A stretch of DNA of 64,000 nucleotides from Roseomonas genomospecies 6 (GTDB lineage: Bacteria; Pseudomonadota; Alphaproteobacteria; Azospirillales; Azospirillaceae). The notes beneath the pieces were generated by a model, which saw only the letters and a list, made by a program, of their open reading frames with translations, did not search any database and was not told the origin of the DNA. The stretch lies in assembly GCF_008365375.1 (NCBI RefSeq), contig NZ_QOKW01000012.1:62001-126000 (forward strand), written 5' to 3'. Every line of letters starts with the position of its first letter. Position 1 is the stretch's first letter. Position numbers and translations under genes: made by a program. Shown here one piece after another: positions 15,186 to 27,140 of the stretch.

Positions 15186-16225
15186 GTGCCCGACCGTTCC
15201 CGAGTGCCAGGGGCAGCCACCCCGTGGCACGCCATGAGCACTTCCAGGACGCCGAGCACCACCATGGGCATGGCTGCGAGGGCCGCCAGGACCATGCCCA
15301 CGACCATGCAGGTCACGGCCACCGGCACGGTCCTGGCGGCCATCATCCCCCGGTGACGGCCGACAGTGAGCGCAGGGTGATCTGGGTGATGCTGTTGACC
15401 GGCGGCTTCATGCTGGCCGAGGTCGCCGGAGGGCTCGTGTCCGGCTCGCTGGCCCTGCTGGCCGACGCCGGGCACATGCTCACCGACGTCGCATCGCTCT
15501 CCCTGGCCTGGACCGCCTTTCGTCTGGCCCGGCGTCCGGCGGACACGCGACGCTCCTACGGGTGGTACCGCGTCGAGGTCCTCGCCGCGTTCGTGAATGG
15601 CCTGACGCTGTTCGCCGTGGCGGGTTGGATCGTCGTCGAGGCCGTTGAGCGCTTCCGCGACCCCGTCGCGGTCATGGGGCAGCCGATGCTGGTGATCGCG
15701 GTCCTCGGCCTGTTGGTGAACACCCTGGGCTTGTGGATCCTGCATCGCTGCGGCGGTGAAAACCTCAACGTCCGCGGCGCCGCTCTTCATGTGCTCGGCG
15801 ACATGCTCGGCTCGGTCGGCGCCATCGCGGCCGCCCTCATCATCCTGTGGACCGGCTGGACGCCGATCGACCCCATCCTGTCGGTCGTGGTCGCTCTGCT
15901 CGTGCTGCGCAGCGCCTGGGCCATCGTGAAGGACGCGGGCCACATCCTGCTCGAAGGGACGCCGGACGGGCTTGACGCCGCCCGCATCAAAGCGGCCGCG
16001 AAGGCCGTTCCCGGAGTGCTGGACATCCATCACGTCCACGCCTGGTCCCTCACCGGCGAGCGCTCGATGGTCACGCTCCATGCGGTCGTCGAGGATGCGG
16101 CCAACCAGAACGAGGTCGTGGCTGCCATCGGCTCGGTCCTGGAACAGCGGCTCGGCGTTGCGCACGCAACCGTCCAGGTCGAGCGTGGTGGAGGCGGCAG
16201 CACGCCCACCTGCCTTCAGTGCTGA
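15182..16225 (+). CDS. CDF family cation efflux protein (CzcD-like)
   Basis: A 347-residue member of the cation diffusion facilitator family. The first 55 residues are a His-rich cytoplasmic metal-binding stretch ([20 protein letters not shown]). Six membrane helices follow with the transport site [15 protein letters not shown] and the second [12 protein letters not shown], both with the HxxxD/DxxxH-type ligands of Zn/Co/Cd exporters. The cytoplasmic C-terminal domain (about 260-335) is present and ends CLQC, which may add a thiolate site. It overlaps the SDR gene by four bases and is followed by a strong terminator. Confidence 0.88.
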   Translation: MSARPFPSARGSHPVARHEHFQDAEHHHGHGCEGRQDHAHDHAGHGHRHGPGGHHPPVTADSERRVIWVMLLTGGFMLAEVAGGLVSGSLALLADAGHMLTDVASLSLAWTAFRLARRPADTRRSYGWYRVEVLAAFVNGLTLFAVAGWIVVEAVERFRDPVAVMGQPMLVIAVLGLLVNTLGLWILHRCGGENLNVRGAALHVLGDMLGSVGAIAAALIILWTGWTPIDPILSVVVALLVLRSAWAIVKDAGHILLEGTPDGLDAARIKAAAKAVPGVLDIHHVHAWSLTGERSMVTLHAVVEDAANQNEVVAAIGSVLEQRLGVAHATVQVERGGGGSTPTCLQC

Positions 16226-16246
16226 GCAGCGGATAGGACGTGTTCA

Positions 16247-16277
16247 GGGCGACGGAATCAGCGGGGTTCCGTCGCCC
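16247..16277 (+). terminator. Rho-independent terminator after the cation efflux gene
   Basis: An 11-bp perfect stem (GGGCGACGGAA at 16247-16257 with TTCCGTCGCCC at 16267-16277), a 9-nt loop and a pyrimidine-rich tail (TTCTCC) lie 22 nt after the stop codon. Confidence 0.8.
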
Positions 16278-16332
16278 TTCTCCATTCACGACCGCTCGAC
16301 GACGCCCACATCGCGGATGGCCACAAACGCTC

Positions 16333-16356
16333 TTGACCTTCCCATGACTGGAAGGT
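16333..16356 (+). promoter_or_regulatory. CueR-type copper promoter in front of copA
   Basis: TTGACC (16333-16338) overlapping ACCTTCC-CATGACT-GGAAGGT (16336-16356), identical in all 21 dyad positions to the box upstream of copZ. The ATG of copA is 39 nt further on. Confidence 0.9.
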
Positions 16357-16394
16357 CCATCTGTAAGGGCAGCAAGGAACAACAGGAGCCAGCC

Positions 16395-18848
<2,454 letters not shown>

Positions 18849-18860
18849 AGGGAGATCCCC

Positions 18861-19286
18861 ATGAACATCGGTGAAGCCGCCAAGGCCTCCGGCGTGAACG
18901 CCAAGCTCATCCGGTACTACGAGAGCATCGGGCTCATCCCTGAGGCTGGGCGCACCGCCTCGGGGTACCGGGTCTACACGAGGCAGGAGGTGAACATCCT
19001 GAGGTTTGTGAAGCGGGCGCGGACGCTGGGCTTCAGCATCGAGCGCATCCAGCACCTGGTCGGGCTGTGGCGGGACAAGGACCGCGCCAGCGCCGAGGTG
19101 AAGCGGGTAGCGCTGGAGCACGTCGCCGAGCTCGAGGCGAAGATCGCCGAGATGCAGGCGATGGCTGACACGTTGCGCGAGCTTGCCGACGCCTGCCACG
19201 GCGACCATCGGCCGGACTGCCCAATCCTGCACGACTTGGAGAGCCAGAACACAACAACCGGCCGCGAACAGGTGTCCGCTCACTGA
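18861..19286 (+). CDS. cueR: CueR copper-responsive MerR-family activator
   Basis: A 141-residue MerR-type regulator: winged HTH (MNIGEAAKASGVNAKLIRYY), a long dimerisation helix (about 80-110) and the Cu(I) loop ACHGDHRPDCPIL with two cysteines eight residues apart, as in E. coli CueR. It should activate the two identical promoters at 13003 and 16333. It shares an operon with copA (GAAGGGAGAT ribosome site) and so is positively autoregulated. Confidence 0.93.
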   Translation: MNIGEAAKASGVNAKLIRYYESIGLIPEAGRTASGYRVYTRQEVNILRFVKRARTLGFSIERIQHLVGLWRDKDRASAEVKRVALEHVAELEAKIAEMQAMADTLRELADACHGDHRPDCPILHDLESQNTTTGREQVSAH

Positions 19287-19710
19287 CGGCGCTGCTCTTG
19301 GCCGCTCCGGTCACAGCACCAGATGCTCCTGTTCTTCATCCATCGTTCAGACCTCCGGTTGCGGTTCAATCTACCGCAGCCAGGTGTCTCGCCGTACCGT
19401 GCCGCGCCCCACGAGCGGCATCAGCCTGCACGCAACGGGCGCAAGCCAGGATGCGCCGCGAACCACGACGGGGCTTGCGCAAGCCAGCCGCAACGACCCG
19501 ACGGTTCTGGCAGGGCAGGAACGATGGTAAAGTTGACTTGGTTCTGAACAAACAGTTCCTCACCGGTCCGTGGGCAGGCTTCCTGATGCTGGCGGCGATC
19601 GGTCTGGGCGTGGTGAAAACGACCCGCCAGCGCGCTCGGAGCCATGGTGATGTCCTGCCCTCGGGCAGACACGCACGCTTCGGTGTCAAACATCGACGGT
19701 GGAATTGCCC
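19287..19710. other. Intergenic region between cueR and a histidine kinase gene
   Basis: No convincing gene, RNA or repeat is visible in these 424 bases. Overlapping reading frames are low-complexity Arg/Pro/Ser-rich. The promoter of the following kinase must lie here. Confidence 0.5.
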
Positions 19711-22700
19711 ATGCTCCTTTCCACGCTGCCCGACCGTCGTCTGTTCCTGCTCATTGCCGCCGCCATCCTCCCTCTGCTCGGCTTTGAGATCCACAACCAG
19801 TTGGACCTGCGCGACTCCCAGGTGGCCGAAGCCCGCCAAGACGCCATGCGCTGGGTCAATCTGGTCCAAGGCGAGCAGGACCGCATCATCGAGGACATCC
19901 GCCACGTGCTGGCCACCATGGCCTCGGTCGGTGGCGACGAACTCACCGGCGCGGACTGCCAGCCGTCCATGGATCGGATAAAGACGCACCTGCCCGACTA
20001 CTTGGTCATCGAAGCCACCGACCGGCACGGGGTGGTGCGCTGCGCCACCGATCCGCGGTCCATCGGCGCGTTCATCGGCGACCGTTCCAACGTGCAAGGG
20101 GCGCTCGCCACGGACGCTTTCACCATCGGGGATTACGCCATCGCCGCCAATATCGGTCATCCCATTGTTCCCTTCGCGCTTCCGTTCCATGGAGCGGACG
20201 GCCGCCCCGCCGGGGTCCTCACCGCCCTGCTCGACGTGCGTTGGCTGGTCGACTTTCTGGCGCGCAAGCCGTTGCCGCCGGACGCCGCCGTCGCGCTGAC
20301 GGACCGGCATGGCACCATCCTGGCGCGGGTGCCGGAGATCCCCGGTTTGGTCGGCCAGCCCCTGCCGGATCGGTATCGCTCCATGACCAGGGGCCCGCGC
20401 GGTGGGACGGCCGAACTCGTCGGCTTCGACGGGACCACGCGCATCGTCGCCTACTCCCGAGCCGGGGTCGACCAGCCGGACTTGATGGTCTGGGTTGGCT
20501 TGAGCAAGGCTCAGGCAATGCGCCTGGTCGAGCAGGCGATGTGGCGGACCGTGGGGGTGTTCATCGGCCTGCTTGCTCTGGCGGGGATGCTGGTCGCCTG
20601 GGGGGTGGCCCGCTTCACCCGCGTGCGCGCGGAGGCGACACGCACCGCCCTCAAAATGGCCCGGGTGCTCGAGAGCACGACCGACGCCGTGTTGGAGGTG
20701 GACCGCGACTGGCGCGTGGTGTTCATGAATGAGCGCGCGCGGCGCTTGGTTCCGAACCGAACCGATCCGCTCGGCCAGATTCTTTGGGAGGCCTATCCGG
20801 AGGTGGTCGGCTCCGACACGTGGTCGCGGTGCCAGGAAACCATGGCCAGCAACGTCGCGTGTGAATTCGAGGCCGTGGGACCGCTCACCGGACGATGGTA
20901 CGCCGCACGGGCCTTTCCCACCCCGGACGGCCTCGCCGTTTTTTTCCAGGACATCACGGCACGCAAGCAGGTGGAAGAGGAACGCGAGCGCTTGCGCCGC
21001 GACCTCGAGAAGGAGCGCACGCTGCTCAAGGGCGTCCTCGCGCATTTGCCGTCGGGGGTGTTCGCGGTCGCCGCCCCCGACGGGCGCCTGCTGCTGCACA
21101 ACGCCACGGCGGAGCGCCTGCTCGGCCATTCCGTCGTCCTGGCCCAACACGTGCAAGATTATGCCGAGCACGGGGCCATCCACGCCGACGGCTGCCCGTA
21201 CCGCCCGGAGGAGTACCCGCTCGCCCGTGCCTTGCTGAAGGGCGAAACGGTGATGCAGGAGGAGATGCTGTACCGGCGCGGCGACGGCCGTCTCACCACG
21301 TTTGCGGTGAGCGCTGCCCCGGTGCGGGATCCCGAGGGACGCACGGTGATGGCTGTAAGCAACTTCCAGGACATTTCCGGGAGCAAACGCCTGGAGGAGG
21401 AGTTGCGCCGCAGCAACGAGCGCCTGAGCCTCGCGCTGAAGGCCGCCCAGGCCGGGATGTTCGATGTCGACCTCCAGACGGACGAGGCGGTGTGGTCCGA
21501 GCACAGCTACTGGCTCCTGGGCCTCGATCCCGCCCGTACCACGCCCAGCCTGGATGCCTGGGCGGGAAGGCTGCATCCCGACGACCGGGATTGCGTCCTC
21601 GCGGCCAAAGCTGCGGCAATGAGCGGCCGGATGCCCGAGATCGACGTGGAGTACCGCGTGGTGCACCCCGACGACACGGTCCGCTGGCTCGCCGCCCGCG
21701 GGCGGGTGACCTCCGCTTCCGACGGCACGCCCCTGCGCATGACGGGCCTGAACATCGACATCACCGCGCGCAAGCAGGCTGAAGAGGCGCTGCGCCGCAG
21801 CGAGGAGCGGCTCAGCTTCGCCCTGGTCGCAGCCAGCGCGGGCTTGTGGGACTGGGACATCCGGACCGGGGAACTGACCTGGTCGGAGGGGCTGTACGCG
21901 CTGCACGGGCAGACTCCGGACCGTTTTGCGCCGAGCGCCGAGGCGTGGTTGCGCCTCGTTCACCCGGACGACCGCGCGGCCATCGAGCACGCCGTACAGT
22001 CGGCGCTGAACGCTACCAAGAGCGACTGTGTCATCGAGCACCGCATCCTCCATCCGGAACGCGGCGAACGCTGGCTCGTGAGCCTCGGCCGGGTTACCCG
22101 CGCTTCCGACGGTTCGCTATTGCGTCTGAGCGGGATCAGCCTCGACGTCACCGAGCGCAAACAAATCGAGGAGGCTCTGCGCCGCAGCGAGGAGAGCCTC
22201 GCTCTCGCCCTCGCTTCCGCCCGGGCCGGGACCTTCGATTGGGACATGCGGACCGGCGCCGCCGTCTGGTCGCCGGAGCGCTACCGGCTCTTCGGCCTCG
22301 ATCCCGAACCGGGGCGGGGCGGCTACGCGACGTGGCTGAACGCCATCCATCCCGATGATCGGGAAGCCGTGCTGGCCCGTTGCGCCAAGGCCGTGGCCGA
22401 GCGCCGGAGCAACCTCCAGGCCGAGTACCGCGCCGTGCAGCCGGACGGCGCCGTGCGGTGGCTGATGGCGGTGGGGCGGATCACCTACGACGCCGAAGGC
22501 TGTCCGCAGCGGATGGTCGGCATCGACGTCGACATCACCGAGCGCAAGGAAATGGAAGAAGCGCTGCGCGCCGCCAAGCGCGAAGCGGAGCGGGCAGATG
22601 TGGCCAAATCGCGATTCCTGGCGGCGGCCAGTCATGACCTGCGGCAGCCGTTGCAGGCGCTGTTCCTCTTCGCCGCCGCGCTGCACGGCCAGGTGCTGAC

Positions 22701-23397
22701 GGAGCGGGGTCAGCGCGCCCTAGCGACCCTGGAGCGTAACCTTGAGGCGCTCAAGGGGCTGCTGGACGGCTTGCTCGACATCTCGCGTCTCGATGCCGAC
22801 GTGATCCGGCCGACCTTTGAGAATGTCCCGATCGCTTCAGCGCTCGACGAGATCGGCGCCTCCTTCGCCCCGGTGGTTCAGCGCAAAGGGCTGGAGTTCA
22901 CCTTGGATGTCGCGTGCGACGTCGTGGTGCGCAGCGACCGCACCCTGCTCGGCCGGATGATCCGCAACCTCGTCGAGAACGCGATCAAATACACCGAGCA
23001 CGGCTCGGTCAGCGTAACGTGCCGCGTGGTGGACGGGCGCGCCCGCATCGAGGTGTCCGACACAGGTATCGGCATTCCGGCCGACGAGCAGGACCTCATC
23101 TTCCAAGAGTTCCACCAAGTCGGCAACCCCGACAGCGATCAGGCCAAGGGATTGGGCTTGGGGCTTTCCATCGTGCAGCGCCTGGCAAAGCTCCTCGACC
23201 ACCCCGTGACCGTACGCTCCACGCCCGGGCAGGGCTCGGTGTTCACGCTCGATCTCCCCCTCGGCGCAACCGACACCCTGCGCCCACGTACCCCCTCCAC
23301 CTCAACGGCACCGGATGATGGCGGGCGGTTGGCAGGGCGGATCGAAGACGAGACTGATGCATCCCGCGAGCCGAACAGAGGGGGACCTGCTCGGTAG
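19711..23397 (+). CDS. Membrane histidine kinase with extracytoplasmic sensor and multiple PAS domains
   Basis: A protein of about 1228 residues. A first membrane helix (residues 8-25) and a second (near 280-300) bracket a periplasmic dCache-type sensor. About five PAS domains follow (roughly 310-420, 430-555, 565-690, 690-820, 820-945; the last three begin with repeated LRRSEERLSFAL-type linkers). The dimerisation box is ASHDLRQPLQALF (near residue 970) and the ATPase has N, G1 and G2 boxes (NLVENAIKYTEHG; DTGIGIP; GLGLGLSIVQRLA). There is no receiver. It is a paralogue of 32903-35329, sharing the sensor and kinase core. ATG 19711 is preferred to GTG 19699 because the signal-anchor begins there; neither has a strong ribosome site. 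Confidence 0.88.
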   Translation: MLLSTLPDRRLFLLIAAAILPLLGFEIHNQLDLRDSQVAEARQDAMRWVNLVQGEQDRIIEDIRHVLATMASVGGDELTGADCQPSMDRIKTHLPDYLVIEATDRHGVVRCATDPRSIGAFIGDRSNVQGALATDAFTIGDYAIAANIGHPIVPFALPFHGADGRPAGVLTALLDVRWLVDFLARKPLPPDAAVALTDRHGTILARVPEIPGLVGQPLPDRYRSMTRGPRGGTAELVGFDGTTRIVAYSRAGVDQPDLMVWVGLSKAQAMRLVEQAMWRTVGVFIGLLALAGMLVAWGVARFTRVRAEATRTALKMARVLESTTDAVLEVDRDWRVVFMNERARRLVPNRTDPLGQILWEAYPEVVGSDTWSRCQETMASNVACEFEAVGPLTGRWYAARAFPTPDGLAVFFQDITARKQVEEERERLRRDLEKERTLLKGVLAHLPSGVFAVAAPDGRLLLHNATAERLLGHSVVLAQHVQDYAEHGAIHADGCPYRPEEYPLARALLKGETVMQEEMLYRRGDGRLTTFAVSAAPVRDPEGRTVMAVSNFQDISGSKRLEEELRRSNERLSLALKAAQAGMFDVDLQTDEAVWSEHSYWLLGLDPARTTPSLDAWAGRLHPDDRDCVLAAKAAAMSGRMPEIDVEYRVVHPDDTVRWLAARGRVTSASDGTPLRMTGLNIDITARKQAEEALRRSEERLSFALVAASAGLWDWDIRTGELTWSEGLYALHGQTPDRFAPSAEAWLRLVHPDDRAAIEHAVQSALNATKSDCVIEHRILHPERGERWLVSLGRVTRASDGSLLRLSGISLDVTERKQIEEALRRSEESLALALASARAGTFDWDMRTGAAVWSPERYRLFGLDPEPGRGGYATWLNAIHPDDREAVLARCAKAVAERRSNLQAEYRAVQPDGAVRWLMAVGRITYDAEGCPQRMVGIDVDITERKEMEEALRAAKREAERADVAKSRFLAAASHDLRQPLQALFLFAAALHGQVLTERGQRALATLERNLEALKGLLDGLLDISRLDADVIRPTFENVPIASALDEIGASFAPVVQRKGLEFTLDVACDVVVRSDRTLLGRMIRNLVENAIKYTEHGSVSVTCRVVDGRARIEVSDTGIGIPADEQDLIFQEFHQVGNPDSDQAKGLGLGLSIVQRLAKLLDHPVTVRSTPGQGSVFTLDLPLGATDTLRPRTPSTSTAPDDGGRLAGRIEDETDASREPNRGGPAR

Positions 23398-23634
23398 GAA
23401 TGAGACCATTGTCGCCACCCGTGAGCAGAGCGTCCTTTGGCTTCCGGCAGTTCATTCACGAGGCCTGCGACGACCTGGCCCGCTCACTCTGCCTGAGCAC
23501 CAATACCTTCAAACACGCGCTTACACCAGGACAGCGTCATTGACCCCCTCGCGCGCAAGCTCGATGTCACCTCGGCCGTGGAACAGCGGGATGGATGTCA
23601 CTTCACACTCGCCATCCCGCCGCCTCAACGCCCA

Positions 23635-24051
23635 TCAGCGCCGCTTGTCGGGTGAGTCCTCGTGGGAAGTCCGATGGACGCCGTCTGCCTCGGCTCCGGC
23701 CAGCAAGTCCGTGATCAGGCGGACCAGATCCTCGTTGCGGTAGGGCTTTTGCAGTGTCGGCGTGCCCTGGTACGCCGGTTCCACTCCTTTCAAGCCGTAA
23801 CCGGTAGCGAACAGGAAAGGGATGCGACGGTCGCGGAGAACGTCGGCGATCGGGTAGCTCCGGCCCTCGCTGAGGTTGACGTCCAGCACGGCCACATGCA
23901 CGTCGGCTTCCGCAGCCAAACGCAGCCCGTCCTCCAAGCGCATGGCCAGGAGGACCTCGCAGCCGAGGTCGACCAGCATGTCCTCGACGTGCATGGCGAC
24001 CAAGCTCTCGTCTTCCACCACAAGAACGCGGCACCCGGGTGGTAAGGGCAT
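23635..24051 (-). CDS. Single-domain response regulator
   Basis: A 138-residue receiver with no output domain. The acidic pair (VVEDES), phospho-acceptor Asp (AVLDVNLSEG), Thr (FATGYG) and Lys (LQKPYR) are all present. It starts at the stop of the HWE-type kinase upstream (one-base overlap), so the two form a cognate pair. Output is likely by protein contact or phosphorelay. Confidence 0.88.
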   Translation of the reverse strand: MPLPPGCRVLVVEDESLVAMHVEDMLVDLGCEVLLAMRLEDGLRLAAEADVHVAVLDVNLSEGRSYPIADVLRDRRIPFLFATGYGLKGVEPAYQGTPTLQKPYRNEDLVRLITDLLAGAEADGVHRTSHEDSPDKRR

Positions 24052-25142
24052 CAGGACCCCTCATGTGCCGGGCCGGAGGCGCCCGGCGCGCCTGGGCTGC
24101 TGGCCGCTTCGCCGAGAGGCGGTAGGCGCACGTCGACGGTACAGTCAACACCGGTGGGCTCGACCGCGAACTTGACCGCCGCACCAAACTCCAGAGCGAA
24201 CTGCCGTTCGAGCAGCCGGGTGCCGAAACCACGCCGGGCGGGGGGCGTGACCGGCGGCCCGCCCCGCTCCAACCAGTGGAGGTGGAGATCGTCCACACCC
24301 CCAGCCGCGGTGACCATCCAGCGGAGCTCAATCCGGCCACTGGGAACGCGCAGAGCTCCGTGCTGGGCCGCGTTGGTCGCCAGCTCGTGCAGCACCATGG
24401 CCAGCGCGACGGAAAATTTCGGATTGAGCCGGTGGTCCGGCCCGTCGAGCACAAAGCGGGTCAGGTCAAAGGGGGCAAGGGTGTGCTCGACAACCACCCG
24501 CAAGCCTGCGCTCTCCCAATTCTCGTCCGTCAGAATGGTGTGCGCCATCGACAGCGCCAGCAGGCGCGAGTTGAACAGCTCCAACACTTCAGCGTGTTCC
24601 GGACCCCGAAAGGTTTGCATGGTGATCGACTGGACAGCGGCCAGCGTGTTCTTCACGCGGTGGTTCAATTCATTGATCAGCCGTCGCTGGTGCGCCTGTG
24701 CCACCTTCTCCGCGCGGATGTCGCGCACCTCGATGATGGTGCCGACGACCTGGGCGGCTTCGTCGCGGATCGGACTGGCGGTGAAGGCGACCGGGTAGAA
24801 GTGGCCGTCCTTGTGGACGAACACCTCCTCGCCCTGCTCGCGATCATTCTCCGGAAAGGCGCGATCGATCGCGCACTCCTCCAAGGGGAAGGGGCGGCCG
24901 TCCGGCCGCGTGTGGTGGATGATGTCGTGCAACGGCCGGTCCAGAACCAACACCTCATCCAACGTGAAGCCGGTCAACTCTTCCGCGGCCCGGTTCATGT
25001 AGACGCACCGTTGCCGGTCGTCCATGAGGAAGACGGCGACCGTGGCGTTGTCGAGCACGGCGTTCAGGCGGCGCTCGCTCTCCCGCAGGCGCGTGGCGGT
25101 GTGCCGTTCACCCGCGTGTTCGTTGCCGTCGTCGTCCGCCAC
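24051..25142 (-). CDS. Soluble PAS histidine kinase of the HWE/HisKA_2 type
   Basis: A 363-residue cytoplasmic kinase. One PAS domain (about 20-145) precedes a phospho-acceptor helix with ELNHRVKNTLAAVQS (near residue 160) and an ATPase with LHELATNAAQHGAL and GFGTRLLERQFALEF, features of the HWE family common in rhizobia and Azospirillum. It is followed directly by its receiver gene. With no membrane segment it probably senses a cytoplasmic signal such as redox or light, but no PAS ligand residue can be assigned. Confidence 0.88.
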   Translation of the reverse strand: MADDDGNEHAGERHTATRLRESERRLNAVLDNATVAVFLMDDRQRCVYMNRAAEELTGFTLDEVLVLDRPLHDIIHHTRPDGRPFPLEECAIDRAFPENDREQGEEVFVHKDGHFYPVAFTASPIRDEAAQVVGTIIEVRDIRAEKVAQAHQRRLINELNHRVKNTLAAVQSITMQTFRGPEHAEVLELFNSRLLALSMAHTILTDENWESAGLRVVVEHTLAPFDLTRFVLDGPDHRLNPKFSVALAMVLHELATNAAQHGALRVPSGRIELRWMVTAAGGVDDLHLHWLERGGPPVTPPARRGFGTRLLERQFALEFGAAVKFAVEPTGVDCTVDVRLPPLGEAASSPGAPGASGPAHEGS

Positions 25143-25659
25143 GACTGATCCCCCTCATGCCTTCGGCAATTTGCCTGACATTGGCTTGAATGGAAATGCC
25201 CAGGTCAAGTGAGAAGCGCCCTTCGCTGCGCTGGCGCTGTCGGCCGGTGCGGAAGCTGTGGTGTCGCCCATCGCCACCCGGAAGACGCTTACGCCCAACA
25301 GTGCTCCGGGGGGGCACATCACGGTTCCGTGGTCAATTCCGGTGGCTTTGCCCGTGTCACGGTTGATGTGGTGACGCCGCCGAAACATCGCCCCCTTATA
25401 CCGTCAAGACTGCGCTTACGGGTATGACCGCTCTCAACGGGGCGCCACCGATGCTCCGATCCGGGGTGTTCTGGATCAGGGCGGCGGAGCGGAGAACGGT
25501 GGACACTGCCCCCAACGAACAAGCTGCCGGACGGCGGCGGGCGTGGATGGATTGCCTCGGGGACTTCCGAAGCCGCGGGTTCGTTTGCCTGGTTTGCCTG
25601 AGCACCTCGGAACACCCTCCACACCGCGACGGGACGGCGGCGTACGGAGGAGGCGCGCC
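25143..25659. other. Intergenic region between divergent kinase and universal stress genes
   Basis: These 517 bases hold no gene I can support; overlapping frames are short and of low complexity. It must contain two divergent promoters. No clear dyad or terminator was seen. Confidence 0.4.
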
Positions 25660-26478
25660 ATGCCGTTCAAGAAGATCCTGGTGCCGGTGCTCGAGGGCGC
25701 CGCCGAATTCGCCGCGTTCCGGGCCGCGCTGACCATCGCCTGCCGCTACAACGCCCATGTCGATGCCCTGCACATCGGCGACGAGCCGCTGTCGACGTCG
25801 GCGCGGGAAGCCGCACGGCAGGCGTACAGCCGCTTCATGGTCGCGGTGGCCGCCTATGGCGTTCCCATGCAGGAGCGGGCCGCGGACCCAAGCTCCGTCT
25901 CAGCGTCCTGGCGCGAGGTCACGATCTGCGTCCCCGAGGAGATCGGCTTCGCGGCGCACGACGCCAAGCTGGTGGTGTTCGCGGCGGACAGCATCGACCT
26001 GAACAGCCGCCTCGGCCGGATCCTGCAAACGACCCTGCTCGACTCCGGGCGTCCCGTTCTGATCGTGCCCGGCGGTACGGCCGCGCCGTTCGGCCGCAAA
26101 GTGGCGATCGCCTGGAACGGTGACCGGGAAGTCCAGCACGCCGTCGATGGCGCCGTGCCGCTGCTCGGCCGTGCCGACGCCGTGGTCGTGCTGTGCGACC
26201 CGGCGGTCCTCGGCGACGCCGTCAAGAGCCAGGAGCTTCAGGCCTGCCTGACGCGGCATAACCTCGCCGCCGAGATTGTCCCGCTCGACCAACGGGGCCG
26301 CCAGACCTCTCAGGTGCTCGTGGACAAGGCGAAGGCGTTGGGCGCCGACATCCTCGTCATAGGCGCGCATCCGATACCCGGCCGCGCTCTGCCGTTCCCC
26401 GCAACGCTTGGCGTCACTGGTGCCGTCACGCGGCATGTCTTCGACCACGTCGAGATGCCGACGCTGATGGCCTCGTGA
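25660..26478 (+). CDS. Universal stress protein, tandem UspA domains
   Basis: A 272-residue protein with two UspA-like halves (about 1-145 and 148-272). The second keeps a nucleotide-binding-like loop (VIGAHPIPGR... GVTGAVTRHV). The first is degenerate. GGAGGAGG precedes ATG 25660. It stands alone, upstream of a candidate small RNA. Role in stress survival is inferred from the family. Confidence 0.88.
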   Translation: MPFKKILVPVLEGAAEFAAFRAALTIACRYNAHVDALHIGDEPLSTSAREAARQAYSRFMVAVAAYGVPMQERAADPSSVSASWREVTICVPEEIGFAAHDAKLVVFAADSIDLNSRLGRILQTTLLDSGRPVLIVPGGTAAPFGRKVAIAWNGDREVQHAVDGAVPLLGRADAVVVLCDPAVLGDAVKSQELQACLTRHNLAAEIVPLDQRGRQTSQVLVDKAKALGADILVIGAHPIPGRALPFPATLGVTGAVTRHVFDHVEMPTLMAS

Positions 26479-26696
26479 ACCGGAGCGGACAATCGAAGAG
26501 GCCCACCGCGGGGGACCCGGGGCGTATAACTCTGAAACCATTACAGGCTCTTGCGACGGCGCGGGGGACGTGGGTTGTCGGTCCGCGGGGTCCCGTTCGC
26601 GTTCTTGCTTGGGGAAAGTTGGCCTTTTTGCCTTCTTGCGGAATTGATCGCGATGCCGGGCATGCGTGCGCAACACTTGGCATCCCTGGCCGTTAT

Positions 26697-26860
26697 GAGT
26701 ACCGATCTTCGGAGCCACCCCCCTCCAAAGATCCTCCCATCACCCGGATGCTGTTCTCGTTCGGCGGGACCTCTCCTGGCCGGGTTATGGAAGCGTGGTT
26801 CTGTATGGGCGTTTCCTCCCTAGACTCAGGCCGCAGCGCTTGGCTGCGGCCTTTCTTTTT
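26697..26860 (+). ncRNA. Candidate small RNA, copy 1 (structured, with terminator)
   Basis: Homologous to 40014-40175. Shared features in order are: GAGTACCGATCTT; a hairpin GATCTT.GGAG / CTCC.AAGATC (26704-26733); a longer variable stem (CCAT.ACCCGG near 26737 with CCGGGT.ATGG near 26781); a fully identical 19-nt single-stranded tag GCGTTTCCTCCCTAGACTC (26809-26827) with a CCTCCC anti-Shine-Dalgarno-like core; and a terminator (GGCCGCAG / CTGCGGCC, 26829-26851) followed by TTTCTTTTT. The tag plus terminator arrangement recalls the alphaproteobacterial alpha-r8/MmgR (Rfam suhB) family, from memory. The 5' end is an estimate. Confidence 0.72.
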
Positions 26861-27140
26861 GCGTCTCGTTCACTCAAACCCACGGCATCCGAGTGGTTGG
26901 GCGCCTCGCTGCCGGGTTCGTGGGTAAAATGCCCCTACCGCTTTGGCGTTGTTGCGGAAACGGGGCGTCCTGATGTTGCGATCTTGCGGTTTTCTCGTCG
27001 CATCGCCCGTCACCGCTGTGATGAGGTGCCCCCGCCCGGGTTTCCGGAACACCGGGGCTTCTCCGTGCCGGACACGGCCGTTCCTCGGGCCCGTTCGCCC
27101 CGGAACCGGAACACTCGCATCAGAAGGAGGGCTGCGCCCC
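26861..27140. other. Leader region of the receiver gene at 27141
   Basis: No gene is convincing here. The region between the small RNA terminator and GTG 27141 must hold the promoter of the receiver gene; overlapping frames are not protein-like. Confidence 0.4.

Noticed and set aside
19366..22053. Long antisense frame opposite the multi-PAS kinase
   Set aside because: Shadow of GC-rich codons; repeats in it only reflect the repeated PAS linkers on the real strand.
23540..23657. Possible C-terminal tail of a kinase on the plus strand (DPLARKLDVTSAVEQRDGCH then FTLAIP)
   Set aside because: The phrase is suggestive of a kinase remnant but too short and its upstream frame is not protein-like; left unannotated.
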